From Enoplolaimus lenunculus (Eukaryota; Nematoda; Enoplea; Enoplida; Thoracostomopsidae), in the NCBI GenBank assembly GCA_030248215.1, contig JASANG010001446.1, forward strand, positions 1 to 64,000: DNA of 64,000 bases, in the 5' to 3' direction. The notes beneath the pieces were generated by a model. It had not been told where the DNA came from. It saw only the letters and a program-made list of their open reading frames with translations, and searched no databases. A program made the position numbers and the translations under genes. Of this stretch, positions 1-11,108 are shown piece after piece; position 1 is the stretch's first letter; every line of letters begins with the position of its first letter.

Positions 1-3000
1 TATTTCTGCCGACAATTTTCCAATCCACAACTCAACATTAGACGAATATTGCGCTAAACCGGTGTTAATGATACGTGAGCACTCATCAAATTCGTTTACA
101 ACCGATGCCTGAAACAATAAAAAAAACTATTGCTATTCAATTTATAAAAAACATTTGAAGCAAACTGAGAAAACTAAGTTATTATAACGCGTCGGTTCGA
201 AAAATGTTACAACTATGATCACTAAGACTTGCTTGCAATTTTGTTGTCTCAATTTGGGACTAAATCGTCCACAGCGTATTCTGCACATTCGTTCAATCAA
301 CAGTCATAAAAAATCCATGCAATTACATGCGTTTTTCTAAATTACTAAACAAAAGCACTTTGTGGCTTACCCACAACACAAATTGTTGTCCACTGAGGAA
401 ATTGAGACGCAAAGATTCTTCGAACGCAGATATTAAATAAGGTAGACACGTCTGAAACAAACAGTTACATGCATACTCACCTATTGCTATGCTTTTTTAT
501 TGTCCTACTACTATTCAAGTTCAATGTGACCCAGCATCAGGTATTCCATATTACTATTATTTGCTCAAGATTTTAACTCATTTCACATTTCAGTAAAATA
601 TTCGGGTGACTGACGTCATTATATAATAAGGATTTTTTATTTTAAGACTGCAGTTTCAATAAGAAAAACACATAAAATATCTAAATACAACATGCGCGAA
701 TTGCGCAAAACTCGCCTTCCACTGCAAATCATCGTTATCATTGTAATTTTCTGATGGCCTTTTATCCAGGCAAAACTGAATGAAGTAGTCGTACATTGTC
801 TCTTAAAATACATTGCATAAAAAACGTTTTTTATAATTGGTATGTAACTTTGCTTCAAATACAACTTATGCCATAGCTAAAACACTCGACATAATCGAAA
901 TGTTAGTAAAATATAAAATGGAAGCTAACCATTTATTTTGTCAACATCTGTTTGAATACACTACGACCCAAAGCTATGTTTTGAACACTAGCAAAAATTT
1001 ATCAATTTACACTGATTCACTTACTAGTGGGTATGATCGTTATAGCCGTTTTCAAAACATTCAGATTTTCTGGAAAGCCTTAAACAAATCGTAACTCATT
1101 AAAACTGTTAGCGAAACTTTGACGCGAAATTTAAAAAAAATGTACCGAACTTGTAAACTCCATCGCCATTGTCGATACATTATATTTTATAATATCACAA
1201 ACCAATCGCAAATTAATGCTATCTTGCTGGAATCCAAACTGTGTCATTAGTGCCAAACGAAAACATTTCAATCTGTTGAGGCAGCTTTAATCACTTTGCT
1301 ACAAGCATAAGCTACATACATACGTTCTCATGGTTAAAAATCGACAAATAGTCAGCAACCCAGCGTTTGTTTTGACTATCAAAAGTGATTTGGGTTTTAA
1401 ACATCGCAATAAACAATATTCATATTTGGCTTCCAAGCTGCTACGTACTTTCAATTTCGGCAGTTGCTTTCCAAAAATCCTCTCTGTTACCAAACGTATC
1501 ACGAATGCTAAAATACACAAACCTCATTCATGAACAACCTACGTAACGTTTCAACGACTGCATACAACTTGAACTAGTGATGGTTATTAATACAACAACT
1601 GCGACTCGAGTTGAAGTAATGCTACGTTTCCAATGTTAGGGTGCATTTGGTGCACATCTAAGAAAAGTTATTCCGGACAACGTTTTATCAGTGTACTGAA
1701 TTAAAATAGAAAACCAAACCAAGAATAACATACTGATCTAATATCATATCATTAACGTCTACAGCGAATGCGAACATTTTCGCCACATGAATGAAAGATA
1801 CACAAAAGGCAACATCATCTAAAAATATAAACATAGCACCATTTTGGCAATAATGGCTAAAAATAAATTGTGCGCAATTTTCAATCGTACACCAAAGAAA
1901 CAAAATAAGATGTTCCCATTGCAATTGTGTATTATATATGTAAACAATTAACGCTTCGAAGGTTGCCTCCAAACATATTTCAGTGACAAACCACTATTAA
2001 CATCCAAGTTAATGTACCTAAACATGCTTGTCCTTCAAAATTACCGTTGATTTCTTCGACCGCTTGCGTGAATACTGCTTTGACAAGCTCTAATCGCAGA
2101 ATAGCATCTTCGCTTGAATTTGTCGCTTTAGGTGGCATTAATGTTCCTGTTTCTCGCGCTTCAGAAAGCAGAACTTCATTGCGTTTTCGAAGCTTAAGTA
2201 GAGCAAACCATAATAACGTATTATAAATCTACACACCCTTTCTAATAAAGCGTTACCTTACGCGTCTGTAATTGCAATTCTCTGTACTGTGTTTGTATTT
2301 GCAATTGCATAATAGTGTTGTAGTCTTACTGTGCTCCACAAAATAAAAAGCAATTACGACTGCAGTCGAGATTGTGAACACAGTTATGGCGAGTGTCGGT
2401 ATATGTGCACGTAAGTGTGTGTAAAGCAAATGTTGCCATGCCTGTGCAAGATATACCGGTATAAGAAGTTGTTGCAATGACCGCGTGGTGTAGTGGTTGC
2501 ATGCTTGGCTCGAGCGCAAGAGGGCCGAGGTTCGATTCCCGGTGTGGTCATTAACTTTGGCAAAACTTCAAACAGGGGTCGTGCAGACCATATACGTAGT
2601 ACCAACATGGAGGTCCCACCGAGATGGGCACTGCAAACAGCAAGCCCATGAATTCGGGTAGTTGGATTCGCGGTCCGGGACGACCGCCTGTAAAAAAGAG
2701 GGATGTCGGTATATGTGTGTAAAGCAAATGTTGCCATGCCTGTGCACATATACCGGTATAAGAAGTTGTTGCAATGACCGCGTGGTGTAGTGGTTGCATG
2801 CTTGGCTCGAGCGCAAGAGGGCCGAGGTTCGATTCCCGGCGTGGTCATTAACTTTGGCAAAACTTCAAACAGGGGTCGTGCAGACGTATAGTACCAACAG
2901 CGAGCAGTTTTAATCGTATATGCGATCAACACTGCACTCAAATAACGACTTATCGAAAACGAATAATAGATATTCTTAATTATGTCCGTCACTGTGGGAC

Positions 3001-6000
3001 TGTAGAAGTTGATGAAATGCAATTATCACTCACCATTTCAACATATAGCAGTTCAAATCGAAACAGCTGAAACAACAAAATGTGTAATAAGCGCTGGTTA
3101 ATTTATGCCGTTGGCACTGTTGACTAATCACACTGTCTATATGTCTATATAGTCCGATCAAGAGTCACTGTAGGCATATATCTAATTGTCTAATGGCTCC
3201 TAAAGTCATCAGTATTTTGACATTTTCGACAACAAAAACATAGCATTTCATCAAGAAATCCATACAAGAAATTCGTACCAAAAAGATACAACAATACATG
3301 ACGCGCTCGTAGTCAAAACAATTTTCACAACACTTTTTACACCATATTACTGAACAAAAATCACTATAACGCTAATAACAAAAACAACAACTGATATTGA
3401 GTAAAAAACTTTGGTTTCAACGTTAGTTTTTCTTACTTCACGCCAAAGAGGTTTGCTTTTATATAAAAAGCGTAATCCACGTAATAAGTGATTGCGCGCA
3501 TTTTCGGGCGAATTATTGTGCTCAAATTCGTACTTCGCAGCCAATATCCATAACTCTGAATAATATGTAGATGTCTACAAATTATTGATCTCAAACTACA
3601 AAACTAAATGTATGGTCGTTTCTTGGACGCAATCGTTCACCGACGTGGATTTGTACTGCACACGATTATTGCGATCATACCTGCGACTGCAACGGTAGCT
3701 ACCTATGTAGTATAATATACTAAACTATTTTAGATCACTGGCAAACGTAATTATAACCGCAGTTTGGAACCCAACTGCAGAGGCGTCCATAGAAGCGACT
3801 ATTAACGAGCTCGAGTAAATAGAAAACTAACAACAATCTAAAATACACAATAAGAAGAGGAACGAACAAAATGCAAACTATAGCATTATCGCGAGTGATA
3901 AGCAAAAAATTTTACGACCACTCAGAAGCCGGAGGCTAATAATATTATCAAACGAATTAATATAACACAAACTTACTTGGATCGTGATTATGCACTTGAA
4001 GCATACGAACGAACTGTTTGCTTGCATTATCTGTTGCGTACTTAAAAAAGTACAAGAAGTTACGTACATACGTAACCCAATGTAATACTTAACAAAAATA
4101 TCACGTATCGTTAATGCAACAGCGCAGAAAGCAGAAAAACAAAGCTTAAAAAGCAATAAAATAATTACAAAACCAATAAGAAATGACTTTAAATTGTTAA
4201 ATTTTTAAAGAAAGTTACGTATCTCTTCTTTGATATCAAAATTTTACTTCAACACGTACATATACCACTTAAATTCAAATTACCCGTTGAATCAAATAAT
4301 GAATATACGTTAACCAAAGTTGAACGTCGCTTTGGAACCGGAAACATGCAAGCTACAAACAAAATACAAACAATAATAAAATAAACGCAAAAAAGCACTT
4401 GTTTCTTAGTCTTGGCATAGGCTCACACTCGCTCAGAGTGAAGCAGAAATTTCGACTCCGATTAGAACTGCGATTCAGAATCAGTTCTGATTGCAATTCC
4501 GATTGCACGTATAATCGAAATCGGAATCGTAAACTTTCATAAAATAGAATTTGGTTGAAAATGTGTTACTTCAGCAATTTTTAATTCTCAAAAACACACA
4601 TTACGCGTAACGTGTAAAACGTTGGCGCTCCCAAAACTGCCGTAAATCATCTGTCAACTGCTTAATCAACAAAACAATGATATAACCGAGTATATATGCG
4701 TTACAGCGCTGCCAATAACTCCAGGAATCATGAAAACTTTACATATTTAAATACAAGTACAAGAACAACCTATCTTTGACTAAAAATTGGAAGTTTCACT
4801 TTAACCAAAGGCTTAGCGAGATGTCGTCAGGGTTCACCACCCTTTGACATTATTACAAAGGTTTTAAGACACGGTTTCAGTTTGCAACACGAGAAACCCA
4901 TAATCGAAAATTATTTTTATACAACGTAACACCCCGTCCCAAATCCTGGCTACACAAAAATGACACTAACCTTGAGCAAACTTTCCACTTTGCGCGTCAC
5001 AACCGTGTCAATTTCATCATGAAAATGCCAAAAATCAATCTCTTGGCGGCGTTGTCGAATTAGCATTAGTAATGACGCAACGTACTAAAACAAAGTTCAC
5101 AGTACCAGCGCGATAATTATACCGCAACACTGACTGCATCTTGCATTTCCTAAAACAATTTTGCAAAACCAAAACTTTAATGAAACAACACAAAAGTGCT
5201 AAAAACTAACCTGTGCGTATTTCACAAAGTCTTCCTTCTGCTTTATACGTTTCTGCAGTTTATATTCCAATGATCGCATTTTTTTCACCACCTTTCTGTA
5301 AAATTATAACATTATTTATAGACATCTACGTTCATTGTCATATTTGCAAAAGTGTTCATAAAATCTTTTCAGAAAATACCGAAATTTAAAGTATATAGAA
5401 ATATACTTACAGCCTGACCATTATAATTGAGAATACCATATCGTATTCAAAAACTTGCATTTGTCTGCGAATATTATATATGTTTTCAAATGTCTGCATA
5501 CTTGAGGTAACATACGAAAATTGTCCTGTTGAATATCATGTGATACTAGAATTTGAAATTTGAATTTTTGAATTCTGAAGCTGTGGTTCTAAGCGATTCT
5601 ATGTCGGAAACGGTTTGCAGGGTGTATTTGGTGTTTAAACACATTTGTGCCTCTGCCGTCCAACTTTCCATCCATTTATTAGTACCCAAAACTTACACTG
5701 TCCCGCTGAATATCATATAATATTCGTTGAAATTTTGGAATATCATACGATATTCCCATAAATGTCCCACAGTATCACATGACATGCCGATTCTTGTATA
5801 CGTAGAACATTTATGAGCGGTGGTTTGTAAGCTAATGTCATATGACATTCGCGTTTTATCTACTGATTCGATATAAGAGCCCGAATTTTAACGTTGACGT
5901 CGAATCAACATACAATAAACCGTAACCCGCCTGCCCCGGTTATAACGTGAATCCCGCATTACGTCATATCTCTGCAACCCAGTCGCGTGATGACGTCAGC

Positions 6001-6180
6001 TTCGAAACCGAACACGTACCACCGTTTTTGAAAAAACAACGCTACTCGCACCAAATTTTAAGCAATTAATGTTCACATCAAACTATACCTTATTTCGTCT
6101 GCATTGAAAAGTTGATGCCGCTGCAGTTGCTCGAATACCGGCACGAAATCTTCCAAATTTTTTTCAACATACTCAGCCAT
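1..6180 (-). CDS. UTP6: UTP6 small-subunit processome component (C-terminus off the window)
   Basis: HAT-repeat protein of the U3 snoRNP/small-subunit processome, needed for 18S pre-rRNA processing in the nucleolus (family knowledge). Exons read on the minus strand: 6180-6089, 5295-5211, 5084-4971, 4352-4284, 4040-3977, 3555-3437, 3066-3034, 2192-2045, 1818-1734, 1507-1449, 801-about 689, 451-371 and 108-1. Phases join at each junction; the end of the eleventh exon (689 or 692) is uncertain. Recognisable blocks: start MAEYVEKNLEDFVPVFEQL, then DVQLWLTYIHYL, KLWILAAKYEFE, LLRGLRFLY, SFIHVAKMFAFAVD, YFIQFCLDK and FDECSRIINTGLAQYSSNVE, all following the order of human UTP6. About 390 codons are present against roughly 600 in human, so about a third of the protein lies to the left. 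The seventh exon is only 33 nt. The start codon is 77 bp from a divergent ORF, suggesting a shared promoter. Confidence 0.9.
2393..2585 (+). repeat. tRNA-derived SINE, copy 1
   Basis: Repeat inside UTP6 intron 7. At 2479-2549 it has a tRNA-like 71-mer: acceptor arms GACCGCG and TGTGGTC pair with wobble, the A-box region reads TGGTGTAGTGG and the B box reads GGTTCGATTCC. The putative anticodon loop CTCGAGC would give CGA, but the T-stem is poorly paired and there is no long variable arm as serine tRNAs need. I therefore read it as a SINE head rather than a working tRNA gene. Confidence 0.6.
2703..2887 (+). repeat. tRNA-derived SINE, copy 2 (tandem with copy 1)
   Basis: A second, nearly identical copy of the element about 300 bp upstream, with its tRNA-like part at 2776-2846 and the same flanking text on both sides (TGTCGGTATATGTG before, CAAACAGGGGTCGTGCAGAC after). 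The two copies are separated by about 115 bp of unrelated sequence, so this is a tandem pair in the same orientation. Confidence 0.6.
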
Positions 6181-6257
6181 TTTCAAATATTATCTAATTT
6201 AAGTAACCTATTTTCCCTTTAATATTATTAATTTTTTTGTATTCTGAAACAGATACA
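6181..6257. promoter_or_regulatory. Candidate bidirectional promoter between UTP6 and the divergent ORF
   Basis: Only 77 bp separate the UTP6 start codon (6180, minus strand) from the ATG of the plus-strand ORF at 6258. The interval is AT-rich and shows no motif I can name. The divergent layout is seen directly; promoter function is inferred. Confidence 0.35.
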
Positions 6258-6686
6258 ATGAAATCCCAACCCCACGAATTGTTAGTCGACGCAGCAGAGA
6301 GCTTTTCTGAGGTCGCAAGAATAATTTTTGTCAAACATACAAATGCTTTGATGCTGCCGAATTCTTTGCCTGGGACGTGGGGCAAAAATGCCCGTAAAGG
6401 CGGCAAAGCCTTTGACTGCCATTGTTTGTCAATAGGTTATTCGCAGTGTAATGTAAACCCTATCGAAAAACTAACGTCAGTGCATTCGAAACTCTGCTTC
6501 AAAACAACGTCGGACTTCAATTTCACACTAGATTACGCCAAGAAATATCCCTTCGATTCGTGCTTCGGACCCAGCGGCACACCTGCCAGCAGCAAAGATG
6601 TCCGATTTAGTCCACGCTTCCGCTTTTACCAGCCGCGTCTTACAGTAAAATTACCTCTCAAACTATTTAAACTACTGTATTGCTAA
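6258..6686 (+). CDS. Unrecognised 142-aa ORF divergent from UTP6
   Basis: Open reading frame with ATG at 6258 (first residues MKSQPHELLVDAAESFSEVA) and a TAA after residue 142. The frame is also open a little upstream but without an ATG. The N-terminal 30 residues look helical and protein-like; the rest is rich in Ser, Cys, Phe and Lys, with no signal peptide or membrane segment. I do not recognise the family. It could be a small single-exon gene, the first exon of a longer gene, or a chance ORF. The tight head-to-head spacing with UTP6 is the best argument that it is real. Confidence 0.4.
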   Translation: MKSQPHELLVDAAESFSEVARIIFVKHTNALMLPNSLPGTWGKNARKGGKAFDCHCLSIGYSQCNVNPIEKLTSVHSKLCFKTTSDFNFTLDYAKKYPFDSCFGPSGTPASSKDVRFSPRFRFYQPRLTVKLPLKLFKLLYC

Positions 6687-9289
6687 ACTGACACTATGCC
6701 AACAAGACATCTGCAAGCTGGAATACCATTTCATATGGCGATTATTGGCACAGACTCAAACTTAATTATCACATGCTAACAACCCTATACGTTGTTTTGT
6801 TTACGACTTTATTCCACACCGTTCTCGCTGCATCACACAGCTAATTTCGTTTCGATTACTACGCAAAAACGCTCAAAAATTACTCTATTCATTGTTATAA
6901 TTTAAATTTTTACTACCATTTCGCGACAAATACGACATTTTTTCACGAACGCATTATATTTTAGCACATTTCTTTTAAATTTCTTTCACTTCTTGCATTA
7001 AAGACAAAATACAGTGACATGTTTGTTTCATTTTTATTTACATCGTTTACTTATGACTGCAGTTACAGCCGACATTATTTATTCAAACGCCGCCGCCCAC
7101 GTACACTTCAACATGATGCTTTGGTTATCATGGTTGTGGCATTCGCAGTGTTGTCAAATGCAGTAAGTAACTTTGAATTAATCAAGATAATTATTGTAGT
7201 GCCATATACAGCGCATTTGAGCTAAGTTGAAAAAATTATTTTCAATTCAATGCTGGAACAGACTTCAGACCGTATTCTCAAACGTGCATGAAGCATCTCT
7301 CACCAGTTTGCGTAACAATAGGTTTTCAAACAAGCCTAATTTTGCTGCTTCACGCCCCATTTCGGCATAAATTGTCATTTTCCTGCTCCGTTTTTTCATT
7401 CTAAGGTGAGCCCATGTATAGAACGGGGCTGGAACAGTGGTATAAGCATATTCCTAAGCCTAAGCGTATGGATGAGCCTATTTCTAAGCATAAGCCTAAG
7501 CAAACGAATTAGTCAAAAGCTTAAATTGACTTCTACTTTAGCCGCTCCGGAAAACGATCCGGACTTGTTCTATACATCGGCCCTAAGGTGCGTATGAAAA
7601 TGGAATATATACTGTCCATTTCAGAGTAAATCGGATATCCGTTTCCGGGAAAAATCGCTGTCCGTTGCGGTAAAAGAAATATCGTAATGCTCAAAATTAC
7701 TTGTAAATCACGTATACATCGGAAAGTTTTCATTACAGATATCATTCTGCAAATGATGTTTGATGTGAAATAAAATGGCGACAAGGGTAAGAATGAGCAT
7801 ATTCCTGAGCCTAAAAACGTTCCGCCCCTGATCTTTACATGGGCGAAAGTTCCAAAGACGTTTTATTTTTATGCCAAGACAATTGAGGTACTTATGCAGA
7901 TATTCACCGGGCTTTGTAATACCTATTTTAAAGAAAAAATAGCAAATACACGGAAAATTTTGGACGAATTTCGTAATAGGGTAATTCCACCAATAATATT
8001 GCAATAAATATGTATTTTTCATTTCCCGGTTCCGGTAAAATTTTCAATTTCGGTTAATTGTAATTCCGGTTGCACCTTGCCCAACACTAACCTATACTTC
8101 CATGTATAAAATAACCAATACCTCCTAAATGTTGCTTCATCTACAACTCTACTTCCGGGTACGCAGTAACTGTAGAAACTCCGTACTGTGTCATACGATG
8201 TTCTGACGAACCCAGCGAAATCACAATTAGGATTATGTGAAGCTAGAAAACTTCTCATTCAGTGCTTGTTTCATTGCAGAGCCTTATATGACGGCGGATT
8301 GTAGTACACTCACAATTTAAGACTTGAACAAAAACAATAGGCAAAAATTTACTGTTTAAAATGCAGATAAATTATATAACGTTAACGATATAAAACCCAT
8401 ACAGCACTTGTTAACACGTTTTGCGACATTGGCCTTCTACTTCTTATTATTCAAATACATATATTTACCATGTTTTTACTAATTTTTTTGTTCCCGAAAC
8501 GGTAGAGTCCGAAATTTTATTACATTTCAATTCAAGGCAACAAATACAGAACGTCTTAAATAATTGAAAGATAGTCGTCTGACCGTAAATCTTTACGAGC
8601 TTCAAAGTTTGTAATAGGTTATGTGTGAATGAAATGAAAAAACGTGCATATACAGATATCTGTCGCAGAGATGCACGCGCGCCGCGGGTAAACACAAACC
8701 GGCTAAGAAAATTTTGACGCTGGTATGCCCGCGAGCAAAGAATCAGGTTAATATATCCGGAAGTCTGCATTGGCCACAGGCTGCAAATCGCTTTCCGCAT
8801 CCTGTGGAATTATTGATAGAGGTTTCGACAATTTTAGTATTCTCGTATTTAGTAAATGTTGTTACGTGCAGTAGGTTCCTTTGTAACTTTCATACAATTT
8901 TTGAACTCTTAATTGTGGCGATTTCTTAAATAGACGTTTAAATCGTAACTTTTAACACCACTGTGAAAAATTTCTTAAAATTCACAATAAGTATGTACAT
9001 TTTGTTTTAACTGAGTAATTTTGTATAACGGCGAACGTATTTATATCAGAACAATGCAAAATGTAACAAATTTTTACACACCGCAAAAATCAAGGGTGCG
9101 AGTTGAAGGTGAAGTAATTTTGCGCGTGTATATATACCCGCGGGTAAAAAATTAAACTTCCGTGGATATAGCGCTTGCCGGGTAAAAAAGTGTTTAGTCA
9201 CTCACACCTCTGCTTTGTCGAAAACGAATCTTCAAGCACACATACCTTGATGCAAACTATAACAAAAATTTAGAATTTATAAAATTTAG
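6687..9289. other. Intergenic: MITE remnants, no gene recognised
   Basis: Holds one well-bounded hAT-like MITE (7409-7582), a degraded relative near 7790-7850 (CCTGAGCCTAAAAACGTTCC), and fragments of the CCGGTTGCACC family near 8025-8080. Short ORFs here overlap these repeats on both strands and show no protein family. Confidence 0.5.
7409..7582. mobile_element. hAT-like MITE (GCCCATGTATAGAAC family) with 8-bp TSD
   Basis: 174-bp element with imperfect terminal inverted repeats AGCCCATGTATAGAAC and GTTCTATACATCGGCC, flanked by a perfect 8-bp duplication CTAAGGTG at 7401-7408 and 7583-7590. The interior has runs of CCTAAGC-type hexamers. No coding capacity. The 8-bp duplication is typical of hAT transposases, which must act in trans. 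Confidence 0.8.
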
Positions 9290-10147
9290 ATTCCCGCAAA
9301 ATGTTTGTGGTTCAAAACGCCCGATCCAGCACCAACTAATGGCAACCCGACCAATAATCGAAACTCCGGTGCCTTTGTTGATCCAAGCATAACATCAGGA
9401 TCCGAAATACCTAAGACAAAGCCGAACGCGGACAACTCAGACCCCAAACCGGACGACGCACGAACACTCGTTGAAAAACTAAACCGTCTCAGTTCGCCTC
9501 AACTTGAACGCCTTCGCCAAAGTGCCGCGAGCGAGCAAGGTATCGATCCAAAAATCATTGGAGTGATATCAAATTTGCAGCATGGTCAACGCGCTCGACA
9601 ATCAGACCTACTCGGTCTAAACACTGGGCAGCTCACGCGTCTACTCAACTCACCATTTCTCCAGTTTGTTTCTCAACTATTTGGACTGGCGCCGGGTGGA
9701 GGGACTGGTGGTAGGGGTGGCACAGGCGGTATTGCCGGCGGGCTTCTGGGTCAAATTTTTGGCGGATTTGGCGGCGGCGGAAACGGCGGTGGCGGATTTG
9801 GCGGTTTTGGCCGAACAACGCAACGACCTTCGATCAGAACGACTGAGGACTGGCGTCGAGTGACAACTGAAAATCCAGACAACGGAGGAGGAACCAATGG
9901 AAACAACGGAAACGGCGACGAGGACGACGGCGATTTTGATTGGTCCGAAGAATGGGGTGAAGACGAAGACTGGGACAGTCCGTTAGCACGGCAGCGTGCG
10001 CTTGCAAACGCTCGACGCGGCAGGCAACGTTCGAAAAGTTCACATAAGCAAACGACTACGCAAAGTTCTGTAAGAACGCCGTTTAATTTCAAGCCAAATC
10101 GAAACTTTTCAAACCGACGGGGCCGAAAACGAAGAGGAAAATCCTAA
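9290..10147 (+). CDS. Gly-rich, acidic/basic low-complexity protein, probably a 3' exon
   Basis: Long open frame ending in tandem stops (TAATAA) at 10147. An AATTTAG splice-acceptor-like site ends at 9289 and the frame has no ATG near its 5' end (it opens IPAKCLWFKTPDPAP), so an upstream exon probably supplies the start; I could not find it. Order: Pro/Asn/Asp-rich start, a helical block LVEKLNRLSSPQLERLRQ and a second one TGQLTRLLNSPFLQFVSQLF, then a Gly-rich tract (about residues 131-170), an acidic DEDDGDFDWSEEWGEDEDWD segment and a basic tail ending NRRGRKRRGKS. Family not recognised; the minus strand here gives only a Pro-rich shadow frame. GC content is clearly higher than the surroundings, which supports coding. 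Confidence 0.55.
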   Translation: MPAKCLWFKTPDPAPTNGNPTNNRNSGAFVDPSITSGSEIPKTKPNADNSDPKPDDARTLVEKLNRLSSPQLERLRQSAASEQGIDPKIIGVISNLQHGQRARQSDLLGLNTGQLTRLLNSPFLQFVSQLFGLAPGGGTGGRGGTGGIAGGLLGQIFGGFGGGGNGGGGFGGFGRTTQRPSIRTTEDWRRVTTENPDNGGGTNGNNGNGDEDDGDFDWSEEWGEDEDWDSPLARQRALANARRGRQRSKSSHKQTTTQSSVRTPFNFKPNRNFSNRRGRKRRGKS

Positions 10148-11108
10148 TAACGCAAAAAAAAACTGAACAACATTACCGGGTTTGATCATTAAATCAAACC
10201 TGGTCCTGAGCTAAAAGAAAAAGGTGCCCCATAAATATACGTTATACATGAACCAGCTGGATGCCACATCAATTAGTAGTAAACCGGCATTATTGTTATT
10301 ATATTAAATCTACTGCAAAATGTTGCCTATAAGTCAAAATATTCAGCGCGATATGTTGTTCAAATTTAAACCAATCAAGTATGAGATCATACATCTTGCG
10401 ATATGTTATTCAAATTTAAACCAATCAAGTATGAGATCATACATCTTGCGATATGTTATTCAAATTTAAACCAATCAAGTATGAGATCATACATCTTGCG
10501 ATATGTTATTCAAATTTAAACCAATCAAGTATGAGATCATACATCTTGCGATATGTTATTCAAATTTAAACCAATCAAGTATGAGATCATACATCTTGCG
10601 ATATGTTATTCAAATTTAAACCAATCAAGTATGAGATCATACATCTTGCGATATGTTATTCAAATTTAAACCAATCAAGTATCAGATCATACATCTTGCG
10701 ATAAATTAAATACAATAAAAACAATACTGAACGCAAAAATGACTATCATCGTTACGATAAAGTAAAAATTACTTTATGTATTTGTCTTTTTATACTGGGC
10801 TAAACTGAGTTAAGCAAACTTCGTTTCATTATTACCGAATTACAGTCTCGACACACGCCTTCCAAGCCAAATTTATACCCATCCATAAAATTAAAAACGT
10901 AGATACAACCTCTAGAATTGCAAATAGAAATGGTAAGAAAATTTCAGAGCGAATAGAATTTTCGTGACACAGTTTTTACTACCATGTCGACAACTCTCAT
11001 GTTACCATAAAAATGTCCGTTGAAAAATGGCGCCCTCCCTCGGCCCCCGCCCCCGTAGTTACGGCGCTGCAAACAAAACAGCGACATCCATTGAAAACAA
11101 AACATAGG
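10148..11108. other. Intergenic spacer with minisatellite
   Basis: Apart from the 50-bp minisatellite at 10348-10697 nothing genic was recognised. The 5' two hundred bases may be the 3' UTR of the Gly-rich gene. If the minus-strand ORF ending at 11109 splices onward, its next exon would lie here or beyond; I could not identify one. Confidence 0.4.
10348..10697. repeat. Minisatellite, seven 50-bp units
   Basis: Seven head-to-tail 50-bp units, each beginning GCGATATGTT and containing CAAATTTAAACCAATCAAGT, at 10348, 10398, 10448, 10498, 10548, 10598 and 10648, followed by a partial eighth from 10698. Units are almost identical (first has TTGTT for TTATT; last has ATCAG for ATGAG), so the array expanded recently. 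Confidence 0.95.

Noticed and set aside
2384-3022. 212-aa minus-strand frame with an internal repeat
   Set aside because: It runs over the two tandem SINE copies; the repeated peptide reflects the DNA repeat, not a protein.
9751-10092. Pro/Ser-rich minus-strand ORF
   Set aside because: Antisense shadow of the Gly-rich plus-strand ORF, whose open frame is far longer.
10348-10697. CRISPR-like array
   Set aside because: The 50-bp units abut directly without spacers, and the genome is eukaryotic; it is a minisatellite.
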